DNA of 64,000 nucleotides, taken from assembly GCA_028293625.1 (NCBI GenBank), contig JAQGOL010000037.1, positions 140,925 through 204,924 of the forward strand, in the 5' to 3' direction. The notes beneath the pieces were generated by a model, which saw nothing but the letters and a program-made list of their open reading frames with translations, searched no databases and was not told the DNA's origin. Origin of the DNA: Chthoniobacteraceae bacterium. GTDB lineage: Bacteria > Verrucomicrobiota > Verrucomicrobiia > Chthoniobacterales > Chthoniobacteraceae. The position numbers and the translations under genes are program-made. Positions 25,863-36,700 of this stretch are shown piece after piece (the first letter of the stretch is position 1; the number at the start of each line of letters is the position of its first letter).

Positions 25863-27113
25863 ATGCACGAGGACGACACAAAAACATGCATGACCCTGGA
25901 AACGGGTAGCTGCCGGGCTGCTGCAAGCCTGTCGAATAAACCTGAGGCAGCCCGTCCACAACGGCGCATTGCGTGTTTTTCCACGTCATTAGGTCCGGCG
26001 CGTACCGTCTCTTCACTCCAGGAAATACCGGCCAAACGTCTCGCCGAGGCTTTTGCCGGGCACTGCAAGGATTTGCGTTACCACGAGATTCTAAACCAAA
26101 CGCTCGCCGGCCAATTCGATCATTATTACCTGATCCTGGAAAACAGCCGGACCGGGCAGGTCGCGATTCAACCGCTCTTTTTTGCGAACCAGGACATCAC
26201 TGATGGCCTGCCGCCGATGCCAAGATCGCTGCTTACGTGGCCGCGCATTCTATTTCCTCAATGGCTCTGCGTGCGGATGCTCGTGGTCGGTTGTTCGGCC
26301 GGGGAAGGCGCTCTCGATTATCGCGAACCGTGGATTGTGGAGGCATTGAATGAAGCTCTCACCATTTACGCCAAGCAATGCGGAGTGGGGCTTGTACTTC
26401 TAAAAGATTTCCCGTCAAGCTATCGCACCATTCTTGAGCCGCTTACTAACAAGGGGTACAGGCGGGTTGCAAGTATGCCCGCATGCATACTTGACTTTGA
26501 TTTTGCCAGTTTTGACGAATACCTCAAAAACAAGCTCGGCAGGACATTCAGGGAGAGTCTGCGGCGAAAACTAAGAAAGCAACGGACAGAACCCGAACTC
26601 AAACTTGAGGTGGTCAGCGATGCAGGCGAAGTAATCGACGCCATCTACCCGCTTTACCTCCAGACTTACGAGCGCTCAAAAATGCGCTTTGAGTTACTTA
26701 CTAAAAATTACTTCTCGCAGCTGGGGCGGGAACTTCCCGAACGGATACGCTTTTTCCTATGGAGCGCTGATGGGAAGATAATCGCGTTTGCGCTCTGCAT
26801 GATTCACGACGGGACAATCCACCACCTCAACATCGGATTTGACTACTCGGTCTCTCTAAAGCGGCACCTTTATTACGTGACCTTTCGCGATATGATTGAG
26901 TGGGCGCTTGAGAACGGGCTGAAGCACTATCTAACAGGGCAGCTCAACTACGATCCAAAGTTCCACTTGCGAATGAAGCTGGCGCCTCTGGACCTTTACG
27001 CCCGCCATATTTCACCGTTGATCAACCCCGCTTTCAAACTCGCGCTTGGCTTTCTTCAACCTGCGCGGCACGACCCGATCCTGCGGCAGTTTGAAAACGC
27101 CCGCGAGTTGTAA
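25863..27113 (+). CDS. GNAT-fold acyltransferase (BioF2/FemAB-like)
   Basis: The 416-residue soluble protein resembles the GNAT_acetyltransf_6 group (BioF2-like, FemAB-related). Seen features are ACILDFDFASFDEYLKNKLGRTFRESLRRKLRK, in which a helix precedes a basic stretch, then IYPLYLQTYERSKMRFELLTKNYFSQL and FFLWSADGKIIAFALCMIHDGTIHHLNIGFDYS. The C-terminal LKHYLTGQLNYDPKFHLRMKLAPLDLYARH is also typical. Such proteins transfer acyl or aminoacyl groups, often in exopolysaccharide or cell-envelope synthesis; the substrate here is unknown. The first 35 residues are low in family similarity, so a later start is possible. Confidence 0.78.
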   Translation: MHEDDTKTCMTLETGSCRAAASLSNKPEAARPQRRIACFSTSLGPARTVSSLQEIPAKRLAEAFAGHCKDLRYHEILNQTLAGQFDHYYLILENSRTGQVAIQPLFFANQDITDGLPPMPRSLLTWPRILFPQWLCVRMLVVGCSAGEGALDYREPWIVEALNEALTIYAKQCGVGLVLLKDFPSSYRTILEPLTNKGYRRVASMPACILDFDFASFDEYLKNKLGRTFRESLRRKLRKQRTEPELKLEVVSDAGEVIDAIYPLYLQTYERSKMRFELLTKNYFSQLGRELPERIRFFLWSADGKIIAFALCMIHDGTIHHLNIGFDYSVSLKRHLYYVTFRDMIEWALENGLKHYLTGQLNYDPKFHLRMKLAPLDLYARHISPLINPAFKLALGFLQPARHDPILRQFENAREL

Positions 27114-27123
27114 TCCGCCCCGT

Positions 27124-27471
27124 CTACAACAGCATCCGCCGCAAAGCGGTACCTAACAAGGCCGGCATGGCGCTGGGCGGCAGGCTGCGTTTAAGCTCCT
27201 CGTAAGAAGGAAGCACTTCCCCATCATCAACTTTCAACCCGCGACTTTCGCAGTAATTTAAAAAGGCGATTTCACCCACGGATTTTTGCGAATTCATCGA
27301 TGTGCGCACTCCAGCCTCGGCGACGTCTTTATTCATAAACCAGGACAAATTTTTCGGTGCGCCGGAATTACCCGGCATTGCCACAAGTCGAAGTTCTTCG
27401 GGTTCTTCGGGAGGCAACGCCTCACAGTAGGAGCCATCACTCACGCCACAAATCGGGCAAACACCTCGCAC
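27124..27471 (-). CDS. Small hypothetical protein with a CPICG motif
   Basis: This 115-residue product is not recognised. It begins with a cysteine cluster (RGVCPICGVSDGSYCEALPP) that might bind a metal, then has an acidic stretch and a helical C-terminus (EIAFLNYCESRGLKV; SYEELKRSLPPSAMPALLGTALRRM). The start is a GTG with GGAG close before it; the frame is closed by a stop a few codons further upstream. It lies 56 bases after the hybrid kinase gene on the same strand and may be its last cotranscribed partner. Whether it is a full gene or a remnant is unclear. Confidence 0.5.
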   Translation of the reverse strand: MRGVCPICGVSDGSYCEALPPEEPEELRLVAMPGNSGAPKNLSWFMNKDVAEAGVRTSMNSQKSVGEIAFLNYCESRGLKVDDGEVLPSYEELKRSLPPSAMPALLGTALRRMLL

Positions 27472-27527
27472 AAACTCCGCCGGGTCTCAGCACCTTTTTC
27501 AGAACCGGCCTGACATCATATGGCCTC

Positions 27528-30500
27528 CTATCCGTTTGCGTCCGCGCTTCCTGAAAGCTCCTGCGCCGGAAGCACGCCACCTTTGCTCGTGATTTTGGCC
27601 ATCCGGGCGCGCTTTATGGCGGCCCGCAAATCGTCGAGGTGAACCGGTTTACTCACGTAATCGTTCATGCCGGCAGCCAGACATTCCTCGCGATCCCCAC
27701 TCATTGCATTGGCTGTCATGGCAACAATCCAGGTGGGCTGGCCCGGCGCCTCATTCGCGCGGATGAGCCGCGTGGCCTCGAATCCATCCATCCGCGGCAT
27801 CTGGCAATCCATGAAAACCAGATCATACGGTATTTTCCCAAGGGCCTCCATTGCTTGCATACCATCGGTAACCGCATCGCAAACATATCCGAGCTTGGCG
27901 AATTGAGCGAGCGCAAGCATCCGATTGACCGCGTTGTCGTCGGCGACCAGGATCCGCTCCGGAGATGGAGTCACCGAGGCAACCGAGAGAGTCGGACTGG
28001 GGCTGGGCGTCCCCTCGTTCATGGAGGTGGCCAGACAATCGTAAAGGGTCGATTGACGCACCGGCTTCACCTTGCACTGGTCGATTCCCGCCTCCTGAAG
28101 GTCTGAAGCGGACGGCTGGCTTCCATGGGTGGTTAGAAGGATTAATCGAGTCGGGGCCAGCGACGGCGAGGACTTGATGGCGCGAGCCAGGGTGAGTCCG
28201 TCCATTTCCGACATGCCAAGGGCGATGATTGCAAAAGAAAAGGGCCGGCCCTGGATGGCGGCGCGCTGCAAATGATCCAAGGCTTCCGGCCCTGAACGCA
28301 CATGCGTGCTGCTCATCTTCAGGGAGTCGAGTTGACGGCACAAAAAAGTGGCGCTGATGGTATGTTCCTCGGCAACCAACACCCGGACCCCAGCAAACGC
28401 ATGATCGGAGCGCGAGGGCCGGTGGTCGGAAGGCTGTTTCTTAAGCGGCAACGAAAACCAGAAGGTGGCGCCATGCCCGGGCTCACTTTGGACACCGATT
28501 TCCCCGCCCATGCTCTCGACAAGTTGCTTACAGATCGCCAGGCCGAGTCCGGTCCCGCCAAAGCAGCGGGTGGTGGAAGCGTCCGCCTGACTGAAGGCCT
28601 GGAAGAGCGAGCGCTGCGCTTCGGCGCTGATTCCAAGCCCGCTGTCGCACACACGAAAGATGAGCGTGGCGGCATCGTCGGTTTCGCTGGCCAATTCCAC
28701 CCGCACGGAGACTGCGCCGCGGGCGGTAAACTTAATGCCGTTGCCAACAAGGTTGATAAGAATCTGCCGCAGCCGGACAGAGTCCCCTCGCAATCGGTTC
28801 GGGACGGCAGGCTCGCTCATCCCGGCCAGTTCAATCTCTTTGGCGTGCGCGGTCGCGGCAAGCAACTCGAGGGTATCTTCAAGCAGATCGTGGAGATTGA
28901 AGTCGTGTTGTTCGATGACGAGCTTGCCGGCTTCGATTTTGGAAAAATCGAGGATGTCGTTGATGACGTGCAGCAGGTTCTCACCACAGCTGCGGATGGT
29001 CTGGGTGTACTCGCGTTGGTTTTGCTGAAGTGGCGTGTCGAGCAGCAGATCAGTCATTCCGATCACTCCGTTCATCGGGGTACGGATCTCGTGGCTCATG
29101 TTCGCCAAAAATCGGCTTTTAAACCGGTTTGCCGTCTCGGCGGCTTCTTTGGCGGCCTGCAGTTCACCCTCGATGCGCTTGCGTTCGGAAACGTCGCGCG
29201 CCACGCAAAACATTGTCTTTTCGGACGCCGACCAGTTGGCAGTCCAGACGATGGGGATCCGCGAACCATCCTTGCGCACATAAGAATTCTCGAAATCGGG
29301 GAACGCTGTGCCGGCCATGATTGCCACAGCCGCGCGGCTGGTTTCAGCGTGGTCGTCCGAATGAACAAAGTCCATGTAAAGGCGCCCCACGAGTTCTTCG
29401 GCGCGGTAACCCCAAAGTCCCTCGCACGCGTGACTTACCCGGATAAAATGACCGCTTTCATCAATCGTGCAGATCACGTCCAGGGAATTCTCCATGATGA
29501 GCTGGTTGGAGTGCTCGGCCCGTTCGCGCTCGCGGACTTGCTCATGGAGCCGTTCCACTGTCCGGGAGAGTTCCGCTGTCCGGTCCTCGACCCGGCGGGC
29601 AAGCTCTTCCTCGGCGCGTTTGCGGTCGTCGATATCCGTGCACGTGCCAACCCAATGCGTGATTTCTCCCGCCAGATTACGCTGCGGAGTTGCGCGTCCA
29701 AGATGCCAGCGATACGCGCCATCGGAGGCGCGTTTAAAGCGGTATTCGACCTCGTAATCCGTGCCCGTGGTGAAGGAATTCGTCCAGCGTTGAACGCACT
29801 GCGGAAGATCTTCAGGATGAACCACAGGCTCCCAGCCCCAGTCGCGCGTCTGCTCGAAAGTCATCCCGGTATACTCGTACCAAGCCTTGTTATAGTAATC
29901 GAGACCGCCGTCGGGACGCGCAGTCCAGACGATCTCCGGCATCGCATCGGCAAGAAAAGTGTAGCGCTGATGGCTTTCCTGGAGGGCATTCTCGGCCCGG
30001 CGCTTCTCATTTTCGCCCAATACCAACGAGCGCACGCTCCAAGCCACCATTCCGGTGAAACTGACAATGTTGGCGATGCTCAGGATGGAGATGCCAACCT
30101 GAGTGCTGAAAAGATGATGATCTTCCCCCCAGAGCCGGAGCCAGCCAATTAGCGCCGGAACAAGAATGGCCGCCGGCAGAAGCCGCCGCATCACCGTGCC
30201 GACCGCGCCGCGATCGTTAAAGAAGCGGACAATTCCACCGTTGCCCGTGGCGTAGACGATCCCAATGCAGAGCATGGCGAATCCCGCGCTGGCGTGGAGG
30301 GAGACTGCCACCGATCGGCCTCCCACGCTAAGGGATGCGACGCCGTAGGAGGTGCCGACCACCACAATCAAAGTCGCGAAGGCGCTGCAGCCGGCAAGGA
30401 TCTGAATGAGCAGAGGCGGACCCCGGCGCGCCAACCCAATTAACGCGCCGCCCACGCAAAGAAAATTGAACGCGCTGATAGGCGACATCCGCCCCGGGTA

Positions 30501-30884
30501 ATACAAATGCCCACCGTGGACGACATCGCGAAAGAACAATTCGTCGATATACAGGTCCCAGCCAAAAAGGTATTCGGCGCCCGTGGCACCGCTGATAAGC
30601 ACCACCAACAGAGAAGCCAACAAGGCGGCACGCCGGTAAAACGCCGATTCAGCCTCCGCAGGCGAGGCTGCGACCGCCAGAAGCGCCAGCCCTGCCAAAA
30701 CAAAGCCGATTGCCGTGTTCGCTTTCATGGCGACCGAGCCCGACACGATGCTCATGAGCATCCGGTTGTCCAACAGCCAGCCGAGCAGGACACTCAGGCC
30801 GAGCACAACCACGGCGATCCCGGCCGCTCGCGGAACGCGCTGAGAACTGTTTATAGAATTAGAAAGAGGGTGGAATTGAGACAT
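27528..30884 (-). CDS. Hybrid sensor histidine kinase with two receiver domains
   Basis: This is an 1118-residue membrane kinase. About seven hydrophobic segments fill residues 20-310, followed by two PAS/PAC modules (about 330-455 and 490-610). HisKA follows with [12 protein letters not shown] (His598), then HATPase ([29 protein letters not shown]). Receiver 1 (about 830-950) is degenerate: its acidic pair is Glu-Glu and the phosphoacceptor position is Ala888 ([11 protein letters not shown]). Receiver 2 (about 980-1095) is intact, with ADDN and Asp1026 ([11 protein letters not shown]). There is no Hpt domain in the protein, so phosphate must pass to a separate carrier. The start giving MSQFHPLS is preferred; the frame is open to an ATG 28 codons earlier. 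Confidence 0.92.
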   Translation of the reverse strand: MSQFHPLSNSINSSQRVPRAAGIAVVVLGLSVLLGWLLDNRMLMSIVSGSVAMKANTAIGFVLAGLALLAVAASPAEAESAFYRRAALLASLLVVLISGATGAEYLFGWDLYIDELFFRDVVHGGHLYYPGRMSPISAFNFLCVGGALIGLARRGPPLLIQILAGCSAFATLIVVVGTSYGVASLSVGGRSVAVSLHASAGFAMLCIGIVYATGNGGIVRFFNDRGAVGTVMRRLLPAAILVPALIGWLRLWGEDHHLFSTQVGISILSIANIVSFTGMVAWSVRSLVLGENEKRRAENALQESHQRYTFLADAMPEIVWTARPDGGLDYYNKAWYEYTGMTFEQTRDWGWEPVVHPEDLPQCVQRWTNSFTTGTDYEVEYRFKRASDGAYRWHLGRATPQRNLAGEITHWVGTCTDIDDRKRAEEELARRVEDRTAELSRTVERLHEQVRERERAEHSNQLIMENSLDVICTIDESGHFIRVSHACEGLWGYRAEELVGRLYMDFVHSDDHAETSRAAVAIMAGTAFPDFENSYVRKDGSRIPIVWTANWSASEKTMFCVARDVSERKRIEGELQAAKEAAETANRFKSRFLANMSHEIRTPMNGVIGMTDLLLDTPLQQNQREYTQTIRSCGENLLHVINDILDFSKIEAGKLVIEQHDFNLHDLLEDTLELLAATAHAKEIELAGMSEPAVPNRLRGDSVRLRQILINLVGNGIKFTARGAVSVRVELASETDDAATLIFRVCDSGLGISAEAQRSLFQAFSQADASTTRCFGGTGLGLAICKQLVESMGGEIGVQSEPGHGATFWFSLPLKKQPSDHRPSRSDHAFAGVRVLVAEEHTISATFLCRQLDSLKMSSTHVRSGPEALDHLQRAAIQGRPFSFAIIALGMSEMDGLTLARAIKSSPSLAPTRLILLTTHGSQPSASDLQEAGIDQCKVKPVRQSTLYDCLATSMNEGTPSPSPTLSVASVTPSPERILVADDNAVNRMLALAQFAKLGYVCDAVTDGMQAMEALGKIPYDLVFMDCQMPRMDGFEATRLIRANEAPGQPTWIVAMTANAMSGDREECLAAGMNDYVSKPVHLDDLRAAIKRARMAKITSKGGVLPAQELSGSADANG

Positions 30885-31289
30885 CGCAGCGCAGGTCCGC
30901 CAAGGGCGCCGTGCAGAAACCGTGCCACTCCGCAAACGACGGCGTCTGTATACGAACATGAAGGGCAACTCCTACGTGGAGGCAACGGACGCAAGGGAGT
31001 TTATGAAACCTCGGCCAGCTGGTTTAAGATAAAGCGTATCGTCCGATTAAAGACCGTCTTTTGTTTTTTACAAAAAAATTGAACAATAATCATCATTTCT
31101 CAACGCTCCGACTCATTTTACACACCCCGCGTGGTGTATTTCGAGCACCTAAAGCCACTCTAAATGAACTTTAGAAAATCGATGAAGCGATTTCGTTATC
31201 AGACATGAACAACGATCATAGGCGGAACCGGCGGGATTCCGGTTCGATCTGGTCCGGACCGAACGCGATCCCTTGGAAATCAAGGGAAG
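30885..31289. other. Intergenic region with several short hairpins next to tRNA-Phe
   Basis: No coding sequence is convincing in this 405-base gap. Short perfect inverted repeats are packed into its right half: AAATCG/CGATTT at 31176-31193, GAACCGG/CCGGTTC at 31225-31245, the palindrome GGTCCGGACC at 31251-31260, and TCCCTTG/CAAGGGA at 31269-31287. The last three lie directly downstream of tRNA-Phe on its strand and may be processing or termination structures. No clean T-run follows any of them. Confidence 0.5.
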
Positions 31290-31362
<73 letters not shown>

Positions 31363-31556
31363 GTGAAAGGGCGGCTAATTTGTCTGCTGGAGAAAAAATG
31401 ACAAGCAGTTTCGTGAAAAAAGATTCTGTTCGGCCAAACTCGCCATGGAACGTGGAAAATCCGGGCGCTTGAAGGGCGGGCCGTCGTGATCTCATCGAGC
31501 AGGATTGCACAGTGACGCGGTGCCGCATACAAAACTCTGACTCTCCTTCCACATCT

Positions 31557-32198
31557 ATGAAATCCACTTTCAAACCCCTCATTCTCTGCGGTCTTCTCGC
31601 GGTTGCGGCTGTGCAAGCAGCCCATGCCGGCAAAGAGGTCATCGACACCAAAACCGAAGCGGTTCTGTTTTCACCGTTCGACCGTGGCATGCGCGAATTC
31701 CAGATTTCGGCCGGCGCATTGTTTTCCCTTAACAACCGCGGCGAAAAACGTCCGACAATTGATGATGTCGACCTCAGCTTGCGCCTTGGCTGGATGCTTA
31801 ACACGCCATCAGGAGAGAGCTGCCTGCGCGGCAACTTCGAGTTTTTAGCAGAGGCGTTTGGTGGTGCCGTAGTTGACGGGCCGGGCGACGGATTGGGCGG
31901 CATCACCCTGCTGCTTCGCTATAATTTTGTTCAGCCTGCCACGCGTTGGGTCCCTTACTTCCAGGTCGGCGCCGGCGGCGTTTACAGCAACATTTACGAG
32001 GACCACGTGCAACGCCTCATCGGCAGGAGCGTGGAATTCAACCTCCAGGCCGGCTTGGGCCTGCGTTACATTTGCTCGGAGCGCTGCTCGGTATTCGTGG
32101 AAGCCGATTACCGGCACATTTCCAATGCCGACACGGCCGACCGCAATCTCGGGCTCAACTCGATTGGCGGCCTGATCGGAGCCGGTTTTTCCTTCTAA
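31557..32198 (+). CDS. Acyloxyacyl hydrolase / PagL-like outer-membrane protein
   Basis: The 213-residue product has a signal peptide (MKSTFKPLILCGLLAVAAVQAAHA) and alternating beta-strand pattern ending in Phe, typical of an outer-membrane barrel. The C-terminal part matches the PagL lipid A 3-O-deacylase family: FVEADYRHISNADTADRNLGLNSIGGLIGAGFSF, with catalytic-type His187 and Ser189. The position of the PagL catalytic Glu (12 residues after the Ser) is Asn201, so catalysis may differ or use another acidic residue. Its likely role is trimming lipid A acyl chains or another envelope lipid. A strong bidirectional terminator follows 13 bases after the stop. Confidence 0.78.
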   Translation: MKSTFKPLILCGLLAVAAVQAAHAGKEVIDTKTEAVLFSPFDRGMREFQISAGALFSLNNRGEKRPTIDDVDLSLRLGWMLNTPSGESCLRGNFEFLAEAFGGAVVDGPGDGLGGITLLLRYNFVQPATRWVPYFQVGAGGVYSNIYEDHVQRLIGRSVEFNLQAGLGLRYICSERCSVFVEADYRHISNADTADRNLGLNSIGGLIGAGFSF

Positions 32199-32211
32199 AA
32201 TACGGCGGACG

Positions 32212-32250
32212 TAAAAGTGGCAGAAGCCGTTCGTGCTTCTGCCACTTTTA
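32212..32250. terminator. Bidirectional intrinsic terminator
   Basis: A perfect 16-bp stem (TAAAAGTGGCAGAAGC pairing with GCTTCTGCCACTTTTA) encloses a 7-base loop. The A-rich and T-rich ends of the arms supply U-tracts in both directions. It sits between the convergent PagL-like and MFS genes, 13 and 3 bases from their stops, and should end both transcripts. Confidence 0.88.
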
Positions 32251-32253
32251 AAA

Positions 32254-33621
32254 TTACTCTTCGGGCAGCGGCTGACCCTTTGTCTCCGGGGCAAAAAACA
32301 GGGCGACAAAAATGCCGATCAGAAAGATCGAGCACATCGTGATTGCTGAGTAACGGTAAGGGAGCGGCGAGGCGTAACCGCCAAAAACGTTCACCGTCAG
32401 GTAGGAGGAATAAAAGCTGCCGGCCGCCGCGGCGAACCGCCCCAGGTTGTAGCAAAACGAAATGCCCGTGCTGCGCAATCGGCTTGGAAAAAGCTCCGGC
32501 AAATAAATGGCGAACCCGGCGAATGGCCCAAGCTGGACGGCGCCCATAAGCGGCATCATCCAATAAGCATCCTGGGGCGAATTGAGTTTCCAGTAGACAA
32601 ATGCCGTTACGAGAAGCGCCGCGCTAAAGCCGCCGATAAACGCCGGGCGGCGGCCAAACGCATTGGCTACACGGGTAAAAAGCCACATGCCTGCCGCGGC
32701 CCCGAGCATATTGAGTAAATAGGCATAGCTAATGGCATCCGCGGTTTTCGCTTTTGCTTGAGCCATCGTAAAACCGGCTTTTTCATAATGGACCTGAAAA
32801 ACGGTTTTCTGAAGATCCGGGGCAAATTCCGCGATAGCCCAAAGCCCAACCACACCGGTTGAAGCGATCAACGCGCCGATGATCAGGTTCCGGCGCCAAC
32901 GCGTGTCGGAAATCAAGCTTGTATACGACGAAAAAAGGCTGCCGCTGGGAAGATTTCCCTCGGCCTTCAGCTTAAGCCACGGTTCCGGTTCCTTCAGGCG
33001 TTTGCGGGTAAAAAGAATCATGAGCGCGGGGAGTGCGCCGATCAGGAACATCCAGCGCCAGCCGCGATCAGGAGCGATAACAGTCGCGGTTTGAAGGCTA
33101 TCAATTCCAATTTTGGCGAATCCTGCGGCCACATTGCCAATGGTGGAGAGCACCTGAAGCAGCCCAAGCGATTGCACCCGCGCGCCACTCGGAACGGTCT
33201 CGGCGATCAATGCCACGGCCAGCCCGAAAACACCGCCCACCCCGAGCCCGGTCAGGAAACGGAAGAGGGTGAAATCCAATTTGCCGACGCTAAAAAAAGT
33301 CAGCCCGGTAAAACCCGAATAAATGAGAATGGTGAGCGTAAGCATCCGCGCCCGGCCATACCGGTCGCCGAGCGCGCCGAAGATCATGCCGCCGATGCCC
33401 CATCCAATGAGGAACCACGCCGTGACAATCTTGCCAAACGCCTGAACCGCCGGCGCCGATGCCGGTTCGTTCATTAACGCCGAAAGCGCCGGGATTCGGG
33501 CGAGCGAAAAGAGCCGCTGATCGAGGCAATCGAAAAACCACGCCGCGGACGCGACGATAAAGACAAACCAGTGGTAACTGCTGAGTTGGCGCCACCACGG
33601 CGCTTCTGAGGGGGCGTGCAT
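32254..33621 (-). CDS. MFS transporter, sugar/organic-acid type
   Basis: The 455-residue protein has twelve predicted hydrophobic segments. It contains the MFS loop GALGDRYGRARMLTLTILIYSGFTGL after helix 2 and LKEPEPWLKLKAEG in the central cytoplasmic loop. FLTGLGVGGVFGLAVALIAETVP and YLPELFPSRLRSTGISFCYNLGR resemble the sialate, aromatic-acid and sugar symporter branch. The N-terminal SSYHWFVFIVASAAWFFDCLDQRLF is characteristic of relatives common in Planctomycetes and Verrucomicrobia. The substrate is not fixed by the sequence. The ATG giving MHAPSEAPWW was chosen over one 13 codons upstream. It follows the large haem protein on the same strand by 95 bases. Confidence 0.85.
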   Translation of the reverse strand: MHAPSEAPWWRQLSSYHWFVFIVASAAWFFDCLDQRLFSLARIPALSALMNEPASAPAVQAFGKIVTAWFLIGWGIGGMIFGALGDRYGRARMLTLTILIYSGFTGLTFFSVGKLDFTLFRFLTGLGVGGVFGLAVALIAETVPSGARVQSLGLLQVLSTIGNVAAGFAKIGIDSLQTATVIAPDRGWRWMFLIGALPALMILFTRKRLKEPEPWLKLKAEGNLPSGSLFSSYTSLISDTRWRRNLIIGALIASTGVVGLWAIAEFAPDLQKTVFQVHYEKAGFTMAQAKAKTADAISYAYLLNMLGAAAGMWLFTRVANAFGRRPAFIGGFSAALLVTAFVYWKLNSPQDAYWMMPLMGAVQLGPFAGFAIYLPELFPSRLRSTGISFCYNLGRFAAAAGSFYSSYLTVNVFGGYASPLPYRYSAITMCSIFLIGIFVALFFAPETKGQPLPEE

Positions 33622-33716
33622 AGGTCGGGTCAGAATGCGAACGTGCCGGGAACCGGACAATCTAAAATGGACGCGGCTTGAAAATACCGGGCCGGTTCAC
33701 GGCGGATGCGATTTAT

Positions 33717-36700
33717 TTATTTGCCGCGAAGAGTTTCAAGATAAGCAAGCAGATCGGCAAACTCCTGTGGCTTAAGCGCATTGGTGAGTCCAGGCGGCAT
33801 GAGCGAAGTTGGGATGTGTGTCTGGGTTTTTAAGTCGGCTTTCCTGATCACATGCGGGACGGCATCGGCCCCGACCAATGTCACCGCTTCAGCAGTGTCG
33901 CCGCGGAGAGCGCCCGCGAACGTCTCCCCGCCCTTGGTTTCGATCATCGCCTGCTCAAAACCGAGTGCGATCGTTTTTGAAGGCTCATGAATTGAGGTGA
34001 TCAAATCCGGCCGCTTATAGTTGACCGCCACCGCGCTCAGGTCGGGGCCAATCTGTCCGCCTTTGCCGGCCACGGCGTGGCACGTTGCGCAGATTGCCCC
34101 AAGCGGCCCGGCCGGATCACCGAACACCTTCGCCCCTTTCGCGGCATCCCCCGGATTAACCCAGGAGCCGTCCGCTTTACTCGCGAGGGCGAACAACCGT
34201 TGTTTCTCCTCGGGTGCGGCTGATTTAACAAATGAATTGCCGTCCAGGCCAGGGATGCGGGCCGCGAACTCCCAGGCGCCGCCAAGATTTCCGATCTTTA
34301 GCAGCAACCGGTTTTTGCCGGCATTAAGATGGACAGGCGCTTCCTGCTTATCGGCTTCATATCCGTGCGAGCCGGGCACGTTGATAATCTTCGTGCCGTT
34401 TAGCCAGATGGCAATCTGATCATCCGCGCCGCAGAAAATCTTCGCGTCCGCCGCTTCAGGGCATTCAATTTCCGCGTACGCGTAGGCGCAGACCATCCCG
34501 TTGGAATGGTAAATCTTCTCCAGATTCACGTGGCCTTCCTGCGGATCCCCATTCACGTCGCTCCAGCCGACTTCCTTCCCTTCGGCGTTCAGATATTTTT
34601 TTGAAATAAAACTGGTGTCGCCCGCAAGCGCCTCTGTTTCAGGCGGATGCGTCGCTTCCCAGACGTTTTCAAATGGTCCGATCATCTTCCATTTGGTGAT
34701 GGCCCCGCCGTGGAAGAAACTCTCAATCTCCGCTTCGTATTCTTTTGGAATTTTTCCGTTTGCAAGGCGCTCTTCGATCAGGGGAAGCGCCTGATCAGCC
34801 AGCGTTTTGAGCGCCTTCAAAATGCCGCGACGCGTGCTGGTGCTCTTTTCATTCAACGCGGCAACCAGCACGGGAATGGCCGCCGGGTCGGGCATGTTCG
34901 ACAACGCACCCAGCGTCTCTTTGCGAAACTTGTTTTTCTCAGCCAGCGCAATGATGGCCGGCAATGCTTCTTTTGCCCGCAACGCCCCGAGCGCCTCGAT
35001 CGCTCCCTGCTGCACTTTGGTGTCAGCGTCGGAGAGCGCTTCAATCAGCGCGGCCGTGGCATTGGCTTTTGAACCGAGCTGGGAGAGCGATTTAACGGCA
35101 GATTGCCGGTTGCCGGCATCGCCATCTTTCAAATAGGCAATTAACGCCGGGGCGGCATCGAGCACTTTGAGTTCACCGGCCGCTTCAATGATCCGGCGCG
35201 TTGCCGCTGGCGAAAGCTTCGCATCAGCCAGGCTTGCGATCGTCTTTTTTGCCTGCTCTCCACCGATGTTGACCAGAGCATTGATGGCAGTGTTGCGGAA
35301 TTCCGGGTCAGCCTTTTCATCCAAAGCGATCGAGGTAAATACGCCCATCGCTTCGGGATCCCGTTGGGCGCCGAGCGTGGCGATCAATTGCTGGCGTACC
35401 TGGGCGTTGGTTTCGATGGCGAGCCGTGCGCGCAGAGCAGGCAACGGTTCCGGACCGGCCCCCAGCGAGAGCGATTGGGCTGCCGCGATCCGCACGGAAC
35501 TTTCAGAGTCCGACAACGCGCCAGTGAGCGTTTCGATGGCAAGCGGTGTGCCGGCCCACACCAGCTTGTTCGGTGGCGGCGGATTTTTAACCGGCTGCGT
35601 TCCCCACCATCCGCCGGCATAGGGCGTGGGCTGATAAGCAACGTTGCCGAGCGCCGCCACGGCACGAACGCGAGTCAATACGTCGGCTGCCTTCGCATGG
35701 CTTGAGAGAATTTCCACGAGGTTTTTATTAAATACACCCGTCGCAGCGAGCCATGTTTGTTCCCGAAGACGGGCCTCCTGGCTGGCCAGACCCGGCGCCA
35801 GGTCAGTCCAGCCAAGGCCGCCATTTGCCACACGCTGAACCGCCGTGCGAGCCGTGAATCGGACCCACGCATCCGGGTCATTAAAAAGTCCAAGCAATGG
35901 GGTCGCCGTCTGAAGCTGCCCTTTTGCCTGCTGGCTCTTTTCCTCCCTGTTCGGGATGGCGGAGACGCCATATGCGGCGGCCGCGGAACGCCGCACACGC
36001 GCATCCTCGTGCTTGAGGAGTTGAGTCAATTCACTCGATGCAACGGTTAAGTGGCGGGTTGCAATCACTCTCAATGCCTGAGCCACGAGGCCAAAATCGT
36101 GATCGCGCAAAACAGCCTCCACGAGGCCGGCAAGCTTCGTCCCGCTCCCCTTCCCTCCGTATACCCCGTCCGCGGCCCACAATGCATGCATTCGCTGAAG
36201 CCCCGAAGCGCCCGGATCTTTCACCACCAATGACAACTTCTCGAAAATCTCAACGCCTTTTGCGGCAAGCGCATACTCCGCCCGGAGCCGCTGATCGCGA
36301 TCCGCATGGCCCAGCGCCGCGATGAGTTCCCCGATGCCCGCCTTCGATTCATCCTTGAGCCGCGGCGTCGGATGCGCCTCGGGCCAACTCACGCGCCAGA
36401 CCGTGCCGACCGTTTTCGGACCTTTCCAGCCACCCCATTGCCAATCTGCAATCAGGAGCGAACCGTCGGCGGCCACTGAGAGCTGCATCGGCCGAAAGTC
36501 CCCTCCCTTGCCGTCTTGGACGAGCGCCTCGTTTTTGACAAACTTGAATGTGGCCCCATCGCGAGCTACCTCGATCGCTGAAACGCGGCGCTGCCCCCAC
36601 TCGCTAAAAAGCAATTTACCGCGGTATTGCTCCGGCAATCCGTCGCTCATATAGCAGAGCCCGCCCGTCGGCGAGCCACCGCCAAAATCGGTCATCGCCG

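Noticed and set aside
28302..30152. A 616-aa frame opposite the hybrid kinase
   Set aside because: It is a shadow frame of a clear kinase gene, with His/Gly/Ala-rich composition typical of antisense frames in GC-rich DNA.
31269..31287. Intrinsic terminator of tRNA-Phe
   Set aside because: The 7-bp hairpin has no T-run after it on the tRNA strand, so I list it only as an inverted repeat.
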